From contig NZ_CP031309.1 of the NCBI RefSeq assembly GCF_004799645.1, positions 51,466 through 115,465 of the forward strand: DNA of 64,000 nucleotides, written 5' to 3'. The translations under genes and the position numbers were made by a program. The notes under the pieces are model-generated. The model was given only the letters and a program-made list of their open reading frames with translations, was not told the origin of the DNA and did no database searches. Positions 37,415-47,363 of this stretch are shown here, piece by piece; position 1 is the first letter of the stretch; every line of letters starts with the position of its first letter. The DNA comes from Natronorubrum bangense. Its GTDB lineage: Archaea > Halobacteriota > Halobacteria > Halobacteriales > Natrialbaceae.

Positions 37415-38848
37415 TCAGTCAGCAACCCGCTCGAGGGCATGTGCCACGCGAAGTGCCAGTCCGTCCTCGAACTGCGGGGCGACTGCCTGTGCACTCACCG
37501 GCAGCCCGTCGAGCGACGTCACGGGCACGGTGACAGCTGGCGTGCCGGCGATGTTGAACGGGGCCGTGTTGCCGAGGACCGGAATGAGGTCCGCACGCGT
37601 CGTGACCGTCTCGACGGCCGGCGGCCGAACGCGAAGCGTCGGCATAACGAGCGCGTCGACGGCGTCGAACGCCGCCTTGAGTCGGGTCATAAACTCGATG
37701 CCCTCGGCTCGAGCAGCGGCGTACGTTGCCCCACCGCTGGTCATATCGAGGAAGGCGGGCGGCAGAATGCGTCTCGCGACGTGCTCGCCGAGGCCGTCCT
37801 CGCGGGCAGCCGCGAACGCCTGCCGCAGTTCTTCGTCGTAGCCCGTTCCTTGCCCTCTGGTGACGCCGTTACCGGAGACGAGCCACGAGAACTCCGCCGC
37901 GCCGATGTTCAGGTAGGCCGCTTCGGTGTCGCCGAGATCCAGTTCGACGGGGACGGTCTCGATACCGAGCGTCGAGAGCCGGTCGGTGACCGTCCGAACG
38001 GCGTCGGCGACCTCGTCCGAGGATCGCTCGAACGGCGTCTCCGGGATGCCGACGGTCAGCCCGTCGGCGTCGTCTAAATCGTCGAGTGTCTCGAACTCGA
38101 GCGAACGATCAGCCGATGTTGGATCGCGGGGGTCCGGACCGGCCATGGCCGCAATCGCACGCGTCGCTGTCGGGACGTCGCGGGCCAATGGGCCGATCGT
38201 ATCTAACGAGGGCGCGAAGTCGACGAACCCGTTCCGCGGGACGAGTCGATGTGATGGCTTGACGCCGACGATGCCACAGCAGGCCGCCGGAATGCGGACG
38301 CTGCCGCCCGTGTCGGTTCCGAGTGCGACGTCGACGGTGCCGGCTGCGACGGCCGCAGCGCTGCCACTCGAGGAGCCGCCGGCGACGATGTCGGGATCGA
38401 CCGGGTTCGTGACGTGGCCGAAGTCGCTGAACTCCCCAGTTGGCCCCATCGCGAACGGCTCCATGTTGGCCTTGCCGACGAGTCCGATGCCCGCCTCGAG
38501 GAGCCGATCGACCGACGGGGCCGTCTCCGAGGGAACGACGGAGTACGCCCTCGAGCCACAGGTCATCTCGAGGTCGGCGACGGCGATGTTGTCTTTGACC
38601 GCGAGCGTCGTCCCCGCAAGTGGCCCCGAATCGGTACGCACGCGCGGTTCGTCGAAGACGGCGAGCAGGGCGTTTTCGTCGTCGTCAGCGCGGTGGCCCA
38701 CACCCTCGGCCGATGGTGTCGCCGTCTCCGTCGCTTCCGAGTCACCAGCCGTCGCCGTCTCGAGGATCTCCTCGAGCAGCGATTCGGAGAGATTGAAACC
38801 GAGCCGTTCGGCCTGGGTCCGCATCTCGGCGAGGTCGGCGTCGGTCAT
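37415..38848 (-). CDS. Amidase (amidase signature family)
   Basis: A protein of 477 residues. The Ser-cis-Ser-Lys triad is readable: K85 in TLAVKDNIAV, S159 in AGGSSSGSAAA and S183 in TDTGGSVRIPA. The first 60 residues are an acidic helical extension. The family hydrolyses amides to acid and ammonia (or acts in GatA, but there is no GatB/C here and the tail does not match). It lies between the two hyu pairs on the opposite strand; it probably hydrolyses a linear or ring-opened amide from the same pathway. Confidence 0.9.
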   Translation of the reverse strand: MTDADLAEMRTQAERLGFNLSESLLEEILETATAGDSEATETATPSAEGVGHRADDDENALLAVFDEPRVRTDSGPLAGTTLAVKDNIAVADLEMTCGSRAYSVVPSETAPSVDRLLEAGIGLVGKANMEPFAMGPTGEFSDFGHVTNPVDPDIVAGGSSSGSAAAVAAGTVDVALGTDTGGSVRIPAACCGIVGVKPSHRLVPRNGFVDFAPSLDTIGPLARDVPTATRAIAAMAGPDPRDPTSADRSLEFETLDDLDDADGLTVGIPETPFERSSDEVADAVRTVTDRLSTLGIETVPVELDLGDTEAAYLNIGAAEFSWLVSGNGVTRGQGTGYDEELRQAFAAAREDGLGEHVARRILPPAFLDMTSGGATYAAARAEGIEFMTRLKAAFDAVDALVMPTLRVRPPAVETVTTRADLIPVLGNTAPFNIAGTPAVTVPVTSLDGLPVSAQAVAPQFEDGLALRVAHALERVAD

Positions 38849-38980
38849 CGGCGGTCGCCTCGGTCGTGTCGTCGGGTTCGGCGCTGTCGAGACTGGGTGC
38901 TATCGCTGACGCGTCGTATCATGCGTTCGAATGACAGCCAATGTGCTTAGTCGTATCGACAGCAGTTCCGGCGACTAAAA

Positions 38981-38990
38981 CGTTATATAC
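38981..38990 (+). promoter_or_regulatory. TATA box of the second hyuAB operon
   Basis: CGTTATATAC ends 33 bases before the ATG at 39023, predicting a leader of about 10 bases. Confidence 0.55.
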
Positions 38991-39022
38991 TCCATCCGTG
39001 TTCTACAGCGTGAGATGGTACC

Positions 39023-41047
39023 ATGACTCGAGCGGGTATCGATATCGGTGGGACGTTTACCGACCTGATCATCTTCGATGAAGAGACTGGACGTATCGAA
39101 ATTACGAAAACACCGTCCACGCCGGACAACTCCGCGGAGGGGGTGATCAACGGGCTGACGAAAGCAGAGACGGCGATCAGCGATCTGGACTTCTTCTCGC
39201 ACGGGTCGACGGTCGGGACCAACGCCCTGATCGAACGCGACCTGCCGCGAACGGGGCTGCTCACGACCGCGGGCTTTCGCGACGTCCACGAGATTCGGGA
39301 TGCGACCAAAGAAGACGTCTGGGACGCCTACACCGACGTCGCAGACCCCTACGTGACACGGCGTGATCGCCTCGAGGTAACCGAACGAATCGATTACAAC
39401 GGAGAGGTCGTCACGCCGCTGAACGAAGACGACGTTCGGGAAGTCGTGGAGGTGTTCAAAAAGCGGGGCATCGACACGATCGCGATCTCGCTGATCAACG
39501 CCTACGTCAACGGCGACCACGAACGGCGCGTCCAAGAGATCGTCGAGGACGAACACCCCGACGCGTTCGTCTGTTGCTCACACGAGATCCTCCCCGAGAT
39601 GTTCGAACACGAGCGGACGAGCACGACGATCGTCAACGCAGCGCTGGTGCCGGTTGTCAAGGAGTATCTGACCGATCTCGCAGACCAACTCGAGTCCCGG
39701 GGCTACGAAAACGACGTCCTCGCGATGCACTCCGGCGGGGGAATGATGACCACCGAAGCGATCGCCTACTACGCGGCCCGGATCGCAAACTCCGGCCCGA
39801 CGGCAGGGGCGATCGCCGGTCAGTACATCGCCGAACAGTGCGGGTTCGACAACGCGATCGGCTTCGACATGGGCGGCACCAGCGTCGACGTCTCGCTCAC
39901 CTACGGCGGCGACATCGAAATGACCGACGAGTGGGCCGTCGAGTACGGCTATCCGATTATGTTCCCCTCGACGGACATCAAGACGATTGGCGCCGGCGGC
40001 GGCTCGGTTGCCTGGATCGACGAGGGTGGCTCGCTCCGTGTCGGACCGCGCAGTCAGGGGGCAGACCCCGGTCCTGCCTGCTACATGCGTGGTGGAGACA
40101 AGCCGACGATCACCGACGCGAACGTGTTGCTAGGCTGGGTCGATCCCGACAAGTTCCTCGGCGGCGATATGGACGCGACCGCCGGTCCGTCTCGAGAGGT
40201 AATCGAACGCGACATCGCCGAGCCACTCGGTCTCGACACGACCGAAGCGGCCTCCGCGATCGAGCAGATCGCCATCGCGAACATGTGCAACGCCGTCAGG
40301 CTCGTCTCGACGAGCAAGGGGTACGACCCCCGTGACTTCGCGATCGTCGCCTTCGGCGGCGCCGGGCCGATGCACGCGGCCCACGTCGCCCGCGAGATGA
40401 GTATTCCGAACGTCATCGTCCCGCCGTACCCCGGGATCAACTCCGCGCTGGGCTGTCTGCTCGTCGACGTCGAACACGACCTCTCGAAGACGTTCGTCGC
40501 GAACGCGACCGAGGCGATCGCCGACGACTTAGAGGCGACGCTCGCCGAGGTCGAGTCGGAGATCCTCGAGCGACTGCGTGCCGAGGAGATCGAAGACGAC
40601 CAGATCCGCCTCGAGCACGAGATAAAGATGCGCTATGCTGGCCAGTGGCGGTCGCTGGCCGTGCCCTGTTCGCTGCCGATCGAGAGCGTCGACGAGATCC
40701 GCGAACGGTTCCACGAAGAACACGAGCGCGTCTACGCCTACTCGGATCGCGATGCGACCGTTGAAATCTACGGGATTCGCGTGACTGGGCGGGGCGTCGT
40801 CGAAAAACCGTCGTTCCCAGAGATCGAGTCGGGTAGCGTTGAAGACGCCCACCTCGGCACTCGAGAGGTCTACTTCGAGGATGCGGGTGGGTTCGTCGAG
40901 ACGGATCTCTACCAGCGCGAGCAACTGGGCGCAGGGGCGACGTTCAGCGGCCCCGCGATCGTCGAACAGATGGACTCCACCGTGGTCGTTCCCCCCGAGG
41001 CCAGCGTGGAAGTCGAACAGACGGGGAACCTGATCATCGAAATCTAA
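39023..41047 (+). CDS. hyuA: Hydantoinase/oxoprolinase subunit A (HyuA), copy 2
   Basis: A protein of 674 residues with GIDIGGTFTDLIIFD at residues 5-19, HGSTVGTNALIERDLPRTG near residue 60, DMGGTSVDVSL near residue 284 and TIGAGGGSVAWIDEG near residue 322. It is clearly related to copy 1 but differs in many positions, and its substrate loop (RRDRLEVTERIDYNGEVV) is of the N-methylhydantoinase/oxoprolinase type. It opens a two-gene operon with hyuB copy 2, 2 bases apart. Confidence 0.92.
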   Translation: MTRAGIDIGGTFTDLIIFDEETGRIEITKTPSTPDNSAEGVINGLTKAETAISDLDFFSHGSTVGTNALIERDLPRTGLLTTAGFRDVHEIRDATKEDVWDAYTDVADPYVTRRDRLEVTERIDYNGEVVTPLNEDDVREVVEVFKKRGIDTIAISLINAYVNGDHERRVQEIVEDEHPDAFVCCSHEILPEMFEHERTSTTIVNAALVPVVKEYLTDLADQLESRGYENDVLAMHSGGGMMTTEAIAYYAARIANSGPTAGAIAGQYIAEQCGFDNAIGFDMGGTSVDVSLTYGGDIEMTDEWAVEYGYPIMFPSTDIKTIGAGGGSVAWIDEGGSLRVGPRSQGADPGPACYMRGGDKPTITDANVLLGWVDPDKFLGGDMDATAGPSREVIERDIAEPLGLDTTEAASAIEQIAIANMCNAVRLVSTSKGYDPRDFAIVAFGGAGPMHAAHVAREMSIPNVIVPPYPGINSALGCLLVDVEHDLSKTFVANATEAIADDLEATLAEVESEILERLRAEEIEDDQIRLEHEIKMRYAGQWRSLAVPCSLPIESVDEIRERFHEEHERVYAYSDRDATVEIYGIRVTGRGVVEKPSFPEIESGSVEDAHLGTREVYFEDAGGFVETDLYQREQLGAGATFSGPAIVEQMDSTVVVPPEASVEVEQTGNLIIEI

Positions 41048-41049
41048 CC

Positions 41050-43023
41050 ATGTCACAGACTGATGCACACAGCGATATCGACCTCGATCCGGTCACGTTC
41101 GAGGTCCTGCGGAGTTCGTTTACGAACCTCGTCGACCGGATGGCCGAACAGATTCAGCGAACGTGTTACTCGTTCGTGATCTACAACCGCGACTTCAGCA
41201 ACTGCCTGAACGACGCGGAGGGGAACACGGTAATGCAGGGCTCACAGGACATCGCCGTCCACGTCGGCACGCTTCATTACACCTGCAAGGAGACGCTCGA
41301 GTACTTCGAGGGCAACATCAATCCCGGAGACGTCTACATCGTCAACGACCCGTATCTGGGGGCAACACACATCAACGACGTCCGGATCATGCGGCCGGTG
41401 TTCTACGACGACGAACTGATCGCCGTCACGCAATCGAACGGCCACTGGGCCGACGTCGGCGGGCCGTCGCCGGGCTCGTTCAACATCGAGGCGAACAGCC
41501 ACTTCGCCGAGGGCCTCCGGATTCCACCGCTGAAAATCTGGGACCGCGGCGAGTTCCAGGACGACGTCGCCAACCTGTTAGTGACGAACATGCGCCTCTC
41601 GGAAGACCGCATGGGCGACCTGCGCGCCCAGACCGAAGCGACCAGAATCGCCGAAGAGCGCCTGCTCGAACTCGTCGACAAGTACGGCATCGACACCGTG
41701 AAAACGGCGTTCGACGAGTCGAAAGACTACGTCGAACGGATCATGCGCGAACGGATCCGGGACCTGCCAGACGGCACGTGGCGAACGCAGGACTACATCG
41801 ACGGCGACCCGGCGAAAGAGGAAGGGTTCGTCACGATCGACGTCGAGATGACGATCGACGACGACGAGGTCCACTACGATCTCTCAGGGTCGGACGAATA
41901 CATCGGTAACTTCCTGAACTCCACGTACGGGACGTCGTTTTCCGCGGTGATCGCCGGGACGAAGATGTTCTTCCCGGACGTGCCGCTCAACTCGGGGATG
42001 TACCGAGTCGTCGACGCGACGCTTCCCGAAGGCACCGTCGTCAACGCTCCCGAGCCAGTCCCCGTCACCGGGTCGGTCGCGGGGGCGTACGAGAAGGTGA
42101 TGAACGCCATTTTCGAGATGTGGTCGGAGGTGCTTCCGGAACGGGCGATGGCCTGTGCGTTCAACCTCGAGTATCTGCTCTCGGGGGGGACGGATCGTCG
42201 CCCAGACCGGGACGGCGAGGAGTTCATGTGGTACGACTGGATGGCCGGCGGCTGGGGCGGCCGCGACGGGTTAGACGGGGCGAACGCGACCGCGCCCGTC
42301 TTCGGGGCCGGACTGGCCGTCCAGTCGCTTGAGGGTCAAGAGCGGGACACGCCACTGTTGACGAGCCGGCACTCGATTGTCACGGATTCGGCCGGCCCCG
42401 GAGAGTTCCGGGGTGGCTGTGGCGTCGAGAAAGGCGGACGTTTGCTCGAGTGTGAAAACAGCGTCATCTCCTACTGTTCCGACCGGGCGTACTCGGTCAC
42501 CTGGGGGTTGGACGGCGGGCTCCCGGGCGTGCCCCATGGCGTTACCCTCACGCGTGCAGACGGGGATCCCAAAGACCTCGGGACCGTGTTCTCGAACAGG
42601 CCAATCGAGACTGGCGATCAGTTCACCCGACCGTCCTCCGGCGGTGGCGGCTTTGGCGATCCGCTCGAGCGCGACCCCGACGCGGTCCGCGAGGACGTCA
42701 TCGACGACTACGTCTCGATCGAACGCGCAGCGAAAGATTACGGTGTGGTGATCGACGCGATCGATCCAGATCTGTGCGAGTACGAGATCGATTACGAAGC
42801 GACGGCGGCAAAACGCGACCACATCCGCGAGCACCGCGAGGGCTGGCTCGAGGAAGACCCCGAGTCGGTCGCCGAACGGTACCGCGCAGGCGAACTCGAC
42901 CAGCTGGATCTCGTCCGACAGTACGGCGTGATCCTCGAGTGGGAGACAGGCGAACTCCTCGAGCGAACGACGGCCCAGTTCCGCGAGATGCTCGAGCGGC
43001 GGGCCGTGGCCGAGTGGCGCTGA
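41050..43023 (+). CDS. hyuB: Hydantoinase/oxoprolinase subunit B (HyuB), copy 2
   Basis: A protein of 657 residues. DPVTFEVLRSSFTNLVDRMAE (about residue 13), GDVYIVNDPYLGATHINDVRI (about residue 96), GHWADVGGPSPGS (about residue 132) and GGGFGDPLERDP (about residue 533) are all family-typical. Its C-terminus carries an extra 80-residue acidic/basic helical tail. With HyuA copy 2 it should form an ATP-dependent ring-opening enzyme. The differing tails suggest two substrates rather than a recent copy. Confidence 0.92.
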   Translation: MSQTDAHSDIDLDPVTFEVLRSSFTNLVDRMAEQIQRTCYSFVIYNRDFSNCLNDAEGNTVMQGSQDIAVHVGTLHYTCKETLEYFEGNINPGDVYIVNDPYLGATHINDVRIMRPVFYDDELIAVTQSNGHWADVGGPSPGSFNIEANSHFAEGLRIPPLKIWDRGEFQDDVANLLVTNMRLSEDRMGDLRAQTEATRIAEERLLELVDKYGIDTVKTAFDESKDYVERIMRERIRDLPDGTWRTQDYIDGDPAKEEGFVTIDVEMTIDDDEVHYDLSGSDEYIGNFLNSTYGTSFSAVIAGTKMFFPDVPLNSGMYRVVDATLPEGTVVNAPEPVPVTGSVAGAYEKVMNAIFEMWSEVLPERAMACAFNLEYLLSGGTDRRPDRDGEEFMWYDWMAGGWGGRDGLDGANATAPVFGAGLAVQSLEGQERDTPLLTSRHSIVTDSAGPGEFRGGCGVEKGGRLLECENSVISYCSDRAYSVTWGLDGGLPGVPHGVTLTRADGDPKDLGTVFSNRPIETGDQFTRPSSGGGGFGDPLERDPDAVREDVIDDYVSIERAAKDYGVVIDAIDPDLCEYEIDYEATAAKRDHIREHREGWLEEDPESVAERYRAGELDQLDLVRQYGVILEWETGELLERTTAQFREMLERRAVAEWR

Positions 43024-43167
43024 GACGGCGCCACTGTCCGTCCTGTCGATACCGCGACGAAATATTTTTTATGATAGACTGTCTCAACCACACTGCCATC
43101 GATCGCCTGCCGACGCCGACTCAGTAGCGGTCAGTCAGCCGCGGCAGAGACTCGAGGCGAGACACAG

Positions 43168-43626
43168 ATGACCACCACCACCATCAAACAGCTATCGACC
43201 GAGGACGACCTGCACGCAGGGTTTCCGATCCTCAACGAACTGCGGACACATCTGGACGAAGACCTGTTTTTCGAACTGTACGAGCAGATGCACGAGGAAG
43301 GGTATCGACTGTTCGGCCTCTACGACGATGACGAACTCGTCGCCGTCGCTGGCGTCACCATCTCGACCAACTTCTATCTGGGCAAACACGCCTACGTCTA
43401 CGACCTCGTGACGACTGAATCCCGGCGCTCGGAGGGGTTCGGCGAACAGCTCCTCTCGTTTGTCCACGACTGGGCAGCGACGGAAGGCTGTGAGGCAGTC
43501 GAACTCGAGTCAGGACTCTGGCGTGACGATGCACACCGATTCTACACCGACGCACTCGGCTACGACAAGTACTGCTACTCGTTTAAATACGAGCTCACGG
43601 GCGACGACAGCGAAGCAGGCGAGTAG
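43168..43626 (+). CDS. GNAT-family N-acetyltransferase
   Basis: A protein of 152 residues with the GNAT fold: a central AYVYDLVTTESRRSEGFGEQLL motif (about residues 73-94) containing the acetyl-CoA phosphate loop (RSEGFG), and a C-terminal ALGYDKYCYSFKYEL strand. The acceptor is unknown. It follows hyuB copy 2 by 144 bases and may detoxify or tag an amine in the pathway, but this is a guess. Confidence 0.8.
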   Translation: MTTTTIKQLSTEDDLHAGFPILNELRTHLDEDLFFELYEQMHEEGYRLFGLYDDDELVAVAGVTISTNFYLGKHAYVYDLVTTESRRSEGFGEQLLSFVHDWAATEGCEAVELESGLWRDDAHRFYTDALGYDKYCYSFKYELTGDDSEAGE

Positions 43627-43647
43627 TCGACGCTTCTGCGGAGACAG

Positions 43648-44163
43648 TCAGTTGGATCCGTCGACAACGTTCTCGGTCATTTCCTCGGACATGTTGGCGA
43701 CTGTCCGCGCACTGGTCTGGAGTTCTTTCATCACAAACGTCGACGCGGTCTCGTTGACGCCATCGATCGTCACGATCTCGTCGATAAGGTCGTTCATTTG
43801 CTCGCGGTCCTGGACCCGGGAGTGGACGACAAAGTCGACGTCACCCATCGTATAGTACACCTGAAACACGCCGTCGATCTCGGTGAGCGAACGACCGATA
43901 TCCTCGGCGTACCCACTCTCGTGGGCCACCGACACCTCTGTAATAACCACCATATTGAGTCCGAGCGCAAGCGGGTCGATATCCGCCGACACCGAGGTGA
44001 TGACCTCAGCGTCTTTGAGCTTGTTCAGCCGATAGTGAACCGCCGATTTCGACAGCTCGAGGTCCGCTGCTAGCTCAGCGAGATTGACATCGGCATCGCG
44101 CTCGACGCGCTCGAGAATCGCAATATCCGTTTCATCGATGGCCGGCCGGTCGTTGGGTTCCAT
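43648..44163 (-). CDS. Lrp/AsnC-family transcriptional regulator
   Basis: A protein of 171 residues. The helix-turn-helix is LAELAADLELSKSAVHYRLN (about residues 33-52), followed by an effector-binding domain with VVITEVSVAHESGYAEDIG. It lies beside the aminotransferase on the same strand, with a 103-base gap. Lrp regulators usually sense amino acids, so control of the aminotransferase or MmsA gene by beta-alanine or a related amino acid is a natural inference. Confidence 0.87.
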   Translation of the reverse strand: MEPNDRPAIDETDIAILERVERDADVNLAELAADLELSKSAVHYRLNKLKDAEVITSVSADIDPLALGLNMVVITEVSVAHESGYAEDIGRSLTEIDGVFQVYYTMGDVDFVVHSRVQDREQMNDLIDEIVTIDGVNETASTFVMKELQTSARTVANMSEEMTENVVDGSN

Positions 44164-44266
44164 AGCAGTCAGTTCGTCGGGGGACAGTTAAATGCGCGAT
44201 TCGAGTCCGGATGCCTCGCCACGTCTGAGTCGCAACGAACACGCTCACTCGAGCGGACTGTCTCGG

Positions 44267-45613
44267 TCAGTCCATGGCCGCATCGGAGACCTCGAGTGCG
44301 ACGTCGAGGGCTGCGACGGCCTCGTCGACATCGTCTTCGGTGATCGGCAGCGGCGGCGCGATGATGAGCGTGTTGATCATGTTGCCGACGTAGACGCCCT
44401 CCTCCCACGCGGCGGCGCTGACCTCGTCGACGACAGTCGACCCCATCGAGATCTTATCGGAACGGTGGCCGAACGGAACACGCTCGTCGGGATCTTTCGT
44501 CAACTCGACGCCGCGGAAGAGGCCGACACCGCGCGTCTCGCCGACGCTTGGATGCTTTGCCGCGAGTTCCTCGAGGCGCTCCCCGAGATACTCCCCGACA
44601 CGGTTGGCGTGTGAGATCAGATCCTGGTCCTGATAGCTGGTGACTGCAGCGAGGCCAGCAGCACAGGCGACCGGGTGACCCGCGTAGGTATGGCCGTGAC
44701 AGAACATCTCGTCTTCGAAGTGGGTGGCGATCTCGTCGGTGACGATCGTCGCACCGAGCGGCGCATAGGCCCCGCTGAGCCCTTTTGCCATCGACATAAT
44801 GTCGGGTGTCACGTCGAAAACGTCACAGCCGAACCACTCGCCAGTGCGACCGAAGCCGCTCATCACCTCGTCGCAGATGAGCAACGCGCCGTGGTCGTGG
44901 GCGATCTCTTTGAGTCGGGGGAGATACTCCTTCGGCGGGGCGAGAATGCCGTTCGAGCCGACGACGGGTTCGACAAGCACCGCCGCGACGGTGTCGCCCT
45001 CGAGCATCAGCATCTCGTCGATGTACTCGAGACTCTCCATTGGCTCGAGCGTCGAGCCGTAGGCGTACGGGTCGGGGGCTTTGATCGAACCGGGGACGCC
45101 GGGTTCGGACATCAGCCGACGCGGGTCGCCCGTGACACTGATCGAGCCGGCGGTGGCGCCGTGATAGGAGCGGTACCGTGAGATGATCTTCTGTTTGCCC
45201 GTGTACATGCGGGCGATCTTGATCGCGGCCTCGACGGCCTCCGTCCCACTGGTCGAGAAGAACGTCCTCGAGAGGTTCCCTGGCGTTACCTCCGCGAGTT
45301 TTTCGCCGAGTTTCGCCCGCGGTTCGGTCGTAAATCCTGGGGCGAAGTATGCGCCCTCGCGGGCCTGTTCGGCCATCGCGTCAGCGACAGTATCCGCGGA
45401 GTGGCCGAGGTTCGAGCACATGAGCTGGCCCGAGAAATCGATGTACTCACTGCCGTCTGCAGTAGTGAATCGAACACCCGAGCCACCGGTTACCTCCGTC
45501 GGGGAAACCTCGCTCTGGTAGGACCAGGTCCCGAACACGTACTGTTTATCGAGCCGTTCAGTCTCGGTTGCGCCCTCTGGGAGCGCATCGTCGGATGATT
45601 GTGTATCTGACAT
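44267..45613 (-). CDS. Class III (omega) aminotransferase, beta-alanine type candidate
   Basis: A protein of 448 residues. PLP-binding marks are RYRSYHGATAGS near residue 150, the Asp in LLICDEVMSGFGRTG near residue 246 and the Lys in MSMAKGLSGAYAPLG near residue 275. Such enzymes convert omega-amines or beta-amino acids (beta-alanine, 3-aminoisobutyrate, 4-aminobutyrate) to semialdehydes. It is divergent from an MmsA-type semialdehyde dehydrogenase, the logical next step. The substrate is inferred from this context. Confidence 0.88.
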   Translation of the reverse strand: MSDTQSSDDALPEGATETERLDKQYVFGTWSYQSEVSPTEVTGGSGVRFTTADGSEYIDFSGQLMCSNLGHSADTVADAMAEQAREGAYFAPGFTTEPRAKLGEKLAEVTPGNLSRTFFSTSGTEAVEAAIKIARMYTGKQKIISRYRSYHGATAGSISVTGDPRRLMSEPGVPGSIKAPDPYAYGSTLEPMESLEYIDEMLMLEGDTVAAVLVEPVVGSNGILAPPKEYLPRLKEIAHDHGALLICDEVMSGFGRTGEWFGCDVFDVTPDIMSMAKGLSGAYAPLGATIVTDEIATHFEDEMFCHGHTYAGHPVACAAGLAAVTSYQDQDLISHANRVGEYLGERLEELAAKHPSVGETRGVGLFRGVELTKDPDERVPFGHRSDKISMGSTVVDEVSAAAWEEGVYVGNMINTLIIAPPLPITEDDVDEAVAALDVALEVSDAAMD

Positions 45614-45720
45614 TGATATGCTCCACGTTGTCTCTCATACTGCATTAATCTTTATCAAAACCTCACCTCAGTAGACTGTTGTTCAATGAGTGTCGCATCT
45701 ATGAAACCGTTTTCAGTAGT

Positions 45721-45730
45721 TTTTGAATAT
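45721..45730 (+). promoter_or_regulatory. Motif shared with other promoters of the region (upstream of the MmsA gene)
   Basis: TTTTGAATAT lies 61-70 bases before the ATG at 45791, in the divergent gap with the aminotransferase gene. It matches half-sites at 16292 and 21149. Only one half is clear here. Confidence 0.3.
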
Positions 45731-45790
45731 AGCAGAACAGCGTAGAATGAATCCCGAAGAGTTATTTCACTAGTCGTGGTATCCGACCCC

Positions 45791-47272
45791 ATGGTTGAGC
45801 TAGAATCACTCTCGGAGACGGGAGACGTACAGAACTACGTCGGCGGCACGTGGACACGTCCAGACGGCAGCGACGGACAACAGGTCATCAATCCAGCGAC
45901 CGGCGAGGAACTCGCGTTCGTCCCGTTCAGCACCGAATCGGACGTCGACGACGCCGTCGCAACCGGTCTCGAGGCGTTCGAAGAGTGGTCGACGACGCCC
46001 GTCGAAGAGCGAATCCAGCCGCTGTTTGCGCTGAAAGGACTGCTCGAGGACCACCAGGACGAACTGGCCGAAATCCTCGTCGAAGAACACGGAAAGACCC
46101 TGGCGGAAGCCCGTGGGGAGCTCCGTCGCGGGATCGAGAACGTCGAAGTCGCCTGTGGCATCCCGTCGATGATGCAGAGTGGATCCCTGCTGAACGCGGC
46201 TCCCGGGATCGATGAGAGCGCCGTCCGCAAACCACTCGGCGTCTTCGCAGCCATCACCCCGTTCAACTTCCCGGGCATGATCCCGCTGTGGTTCCTGCCA
46301 TACGCCGTCGCAACCGGTAACAGCTTCATTCTGAAGCCGAGCGAACGCGATCCGCTGGTGGCCCAGCGCATGTTCGAACTCATCGACGAGGCTGGCTTCC
46401 CCGACGGTGTCGTCCAGTTTGTCAACGGGAGCGTCGACACGGTAACGGCGTTGCTCGAGCACGAGGACATCGCTGGCATCTCCTTCGTCGGCAGCACCCC
46501 AGTCGCAAAACACGTCTACGAGACCGCTGCTGCACACGGCAAACGCGTTCAGGCTCAGGGAGGCGCGAAAAACCACATAATCGTCACCGAAACCGCGGAC
46601 CTCGAGTTCGCTGCCGAAAAGACGATCGCGTCGGCGTGTGCCTGTGCCGGCGAACGGTGTCTCGCCAACGACGTCGTCGTCGTCGAGGAGAGCGTCTACG
46701 ACGAGTTCGAGGAACTGGTACTCGAGAAAGCCGAAGCCCAGACGGTTGGCTACGGGCTCGATGAGGGCGTCGACATCGGCGCGCTCATCACGCCAGAACA
46801 CGAGCAGAACGTCCGCAACTTCATCGAAACCGGCGTCAGCGAGGGTGCCGAACTCCTCCTCGATGGTCGGGACGTCACCGTTGAGGGCTACGAGGACGGC
46901 AATTTCCTCGCGCCCACCGTGTTCGGCGGCCTGACGACTGACATGGTCATCACTCGAGAAGAGATCTTCGGCCCGGTGCTCGGACTGATGGCTGTCGAGG
47001 ACATGGACGAGGCACTCGAGGTGTTGAACCAGAGCAAGTTCGGCAACGCGGCGAGTCTCTTCACGGGCAGCGGCCTCGACGCCCGCAAGTTCCGCCACCG
47101 CGCCGACGTGGGGAACCTCGGCGTCAACGTGGGCACCTCTGCCCCGATGGCCTTCTTCCACTTCGGTGGCCAACGGGACTCGTTTTTCGGCGACCTCCAC
47201 GCCCAAGGGGAGGACATGATCCACTTCTACACGGACAAGAACGTCTACATCGAGCGCTGGCCGGATAACTGA
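45791..47272 (+). CDS. mmsA: CoA-acylating (methyl)malonate-semialdehyde dehydrogenase-like enzyme
   Basis: A protein of 493 residues of the aldehyde dehydrogenase superfamily. The MmsA branch is shown by GSTPVAKHVYETAAAHGKRV near residue 236 and GGAKNHIIV near residue 260; the catalytic Cys is in ACACAGERCLAN (about residue 290). These enzymes turn malonate semialdehyde or methylmalonate semialdehyde into acetyl-CoA or propionyl-CoA with NAD and CoA. The ATG at 45791 (MVELESL) is chosen over a GTG at 45776. It is divergent from the aminotransferase, so the two likely work in sequence. Confidence 0.88.
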   Translation: MVELESLSETGDVQNYVGGTWTRPDGSDGQQVINPATGEELAFVPFSTESDVDDAVATGLEAFEEWSTTPVEERIQPLFALKGLLEDHQDELAEILVEEHGKTLAEARGELRRGIENVEVACGIPSMMQSGSLLNAAPGIDESAVRKPLGVFAAITPFNFPGMIPLWFLPYAVATGNSFILKPSERDPLVAQRMFELIDEAGFPDGVVQFVNGSVDTVTALLEHEDIAGISFVGSTPVAKHVYETAAAHGKRVQAQGGAKNHIIVTETADLEFAAEKTIASACACAGERCLANDVVVVEESVYDEFEELVLEKAEAQTVGYGLDEGVDIGALITPEHEQNVRNFIETGVSEGAELLLDGRDVTVEGYEDGNFLAPTVFGGLTTDMVITREEIFGPVLGLMAVEDMDEALEVLNQSKFGNAASLFTGSGLDARKFRHRADVGNLGVNVGTSAPMAFFHFGGQRDSFFGDLHAQGEDMIHFYTDKNVYIERWPDN

Positions 47273-47363
47273 TACCGGCTGGCCGATAGCTGTCTCGGGC
47301 GAGAATCGTGTCTTCGACGGACTAAAGCGTCGTACTCGTATTCAAAAAAGCCGACCGCTCGAG

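Noticed and set aside
45806..47224. 472-residue open frame opposite the MmsA gene
   Set aside because: Antisense shadow of a confidently identified gene; composition is that of a GC-rich complementary frame.
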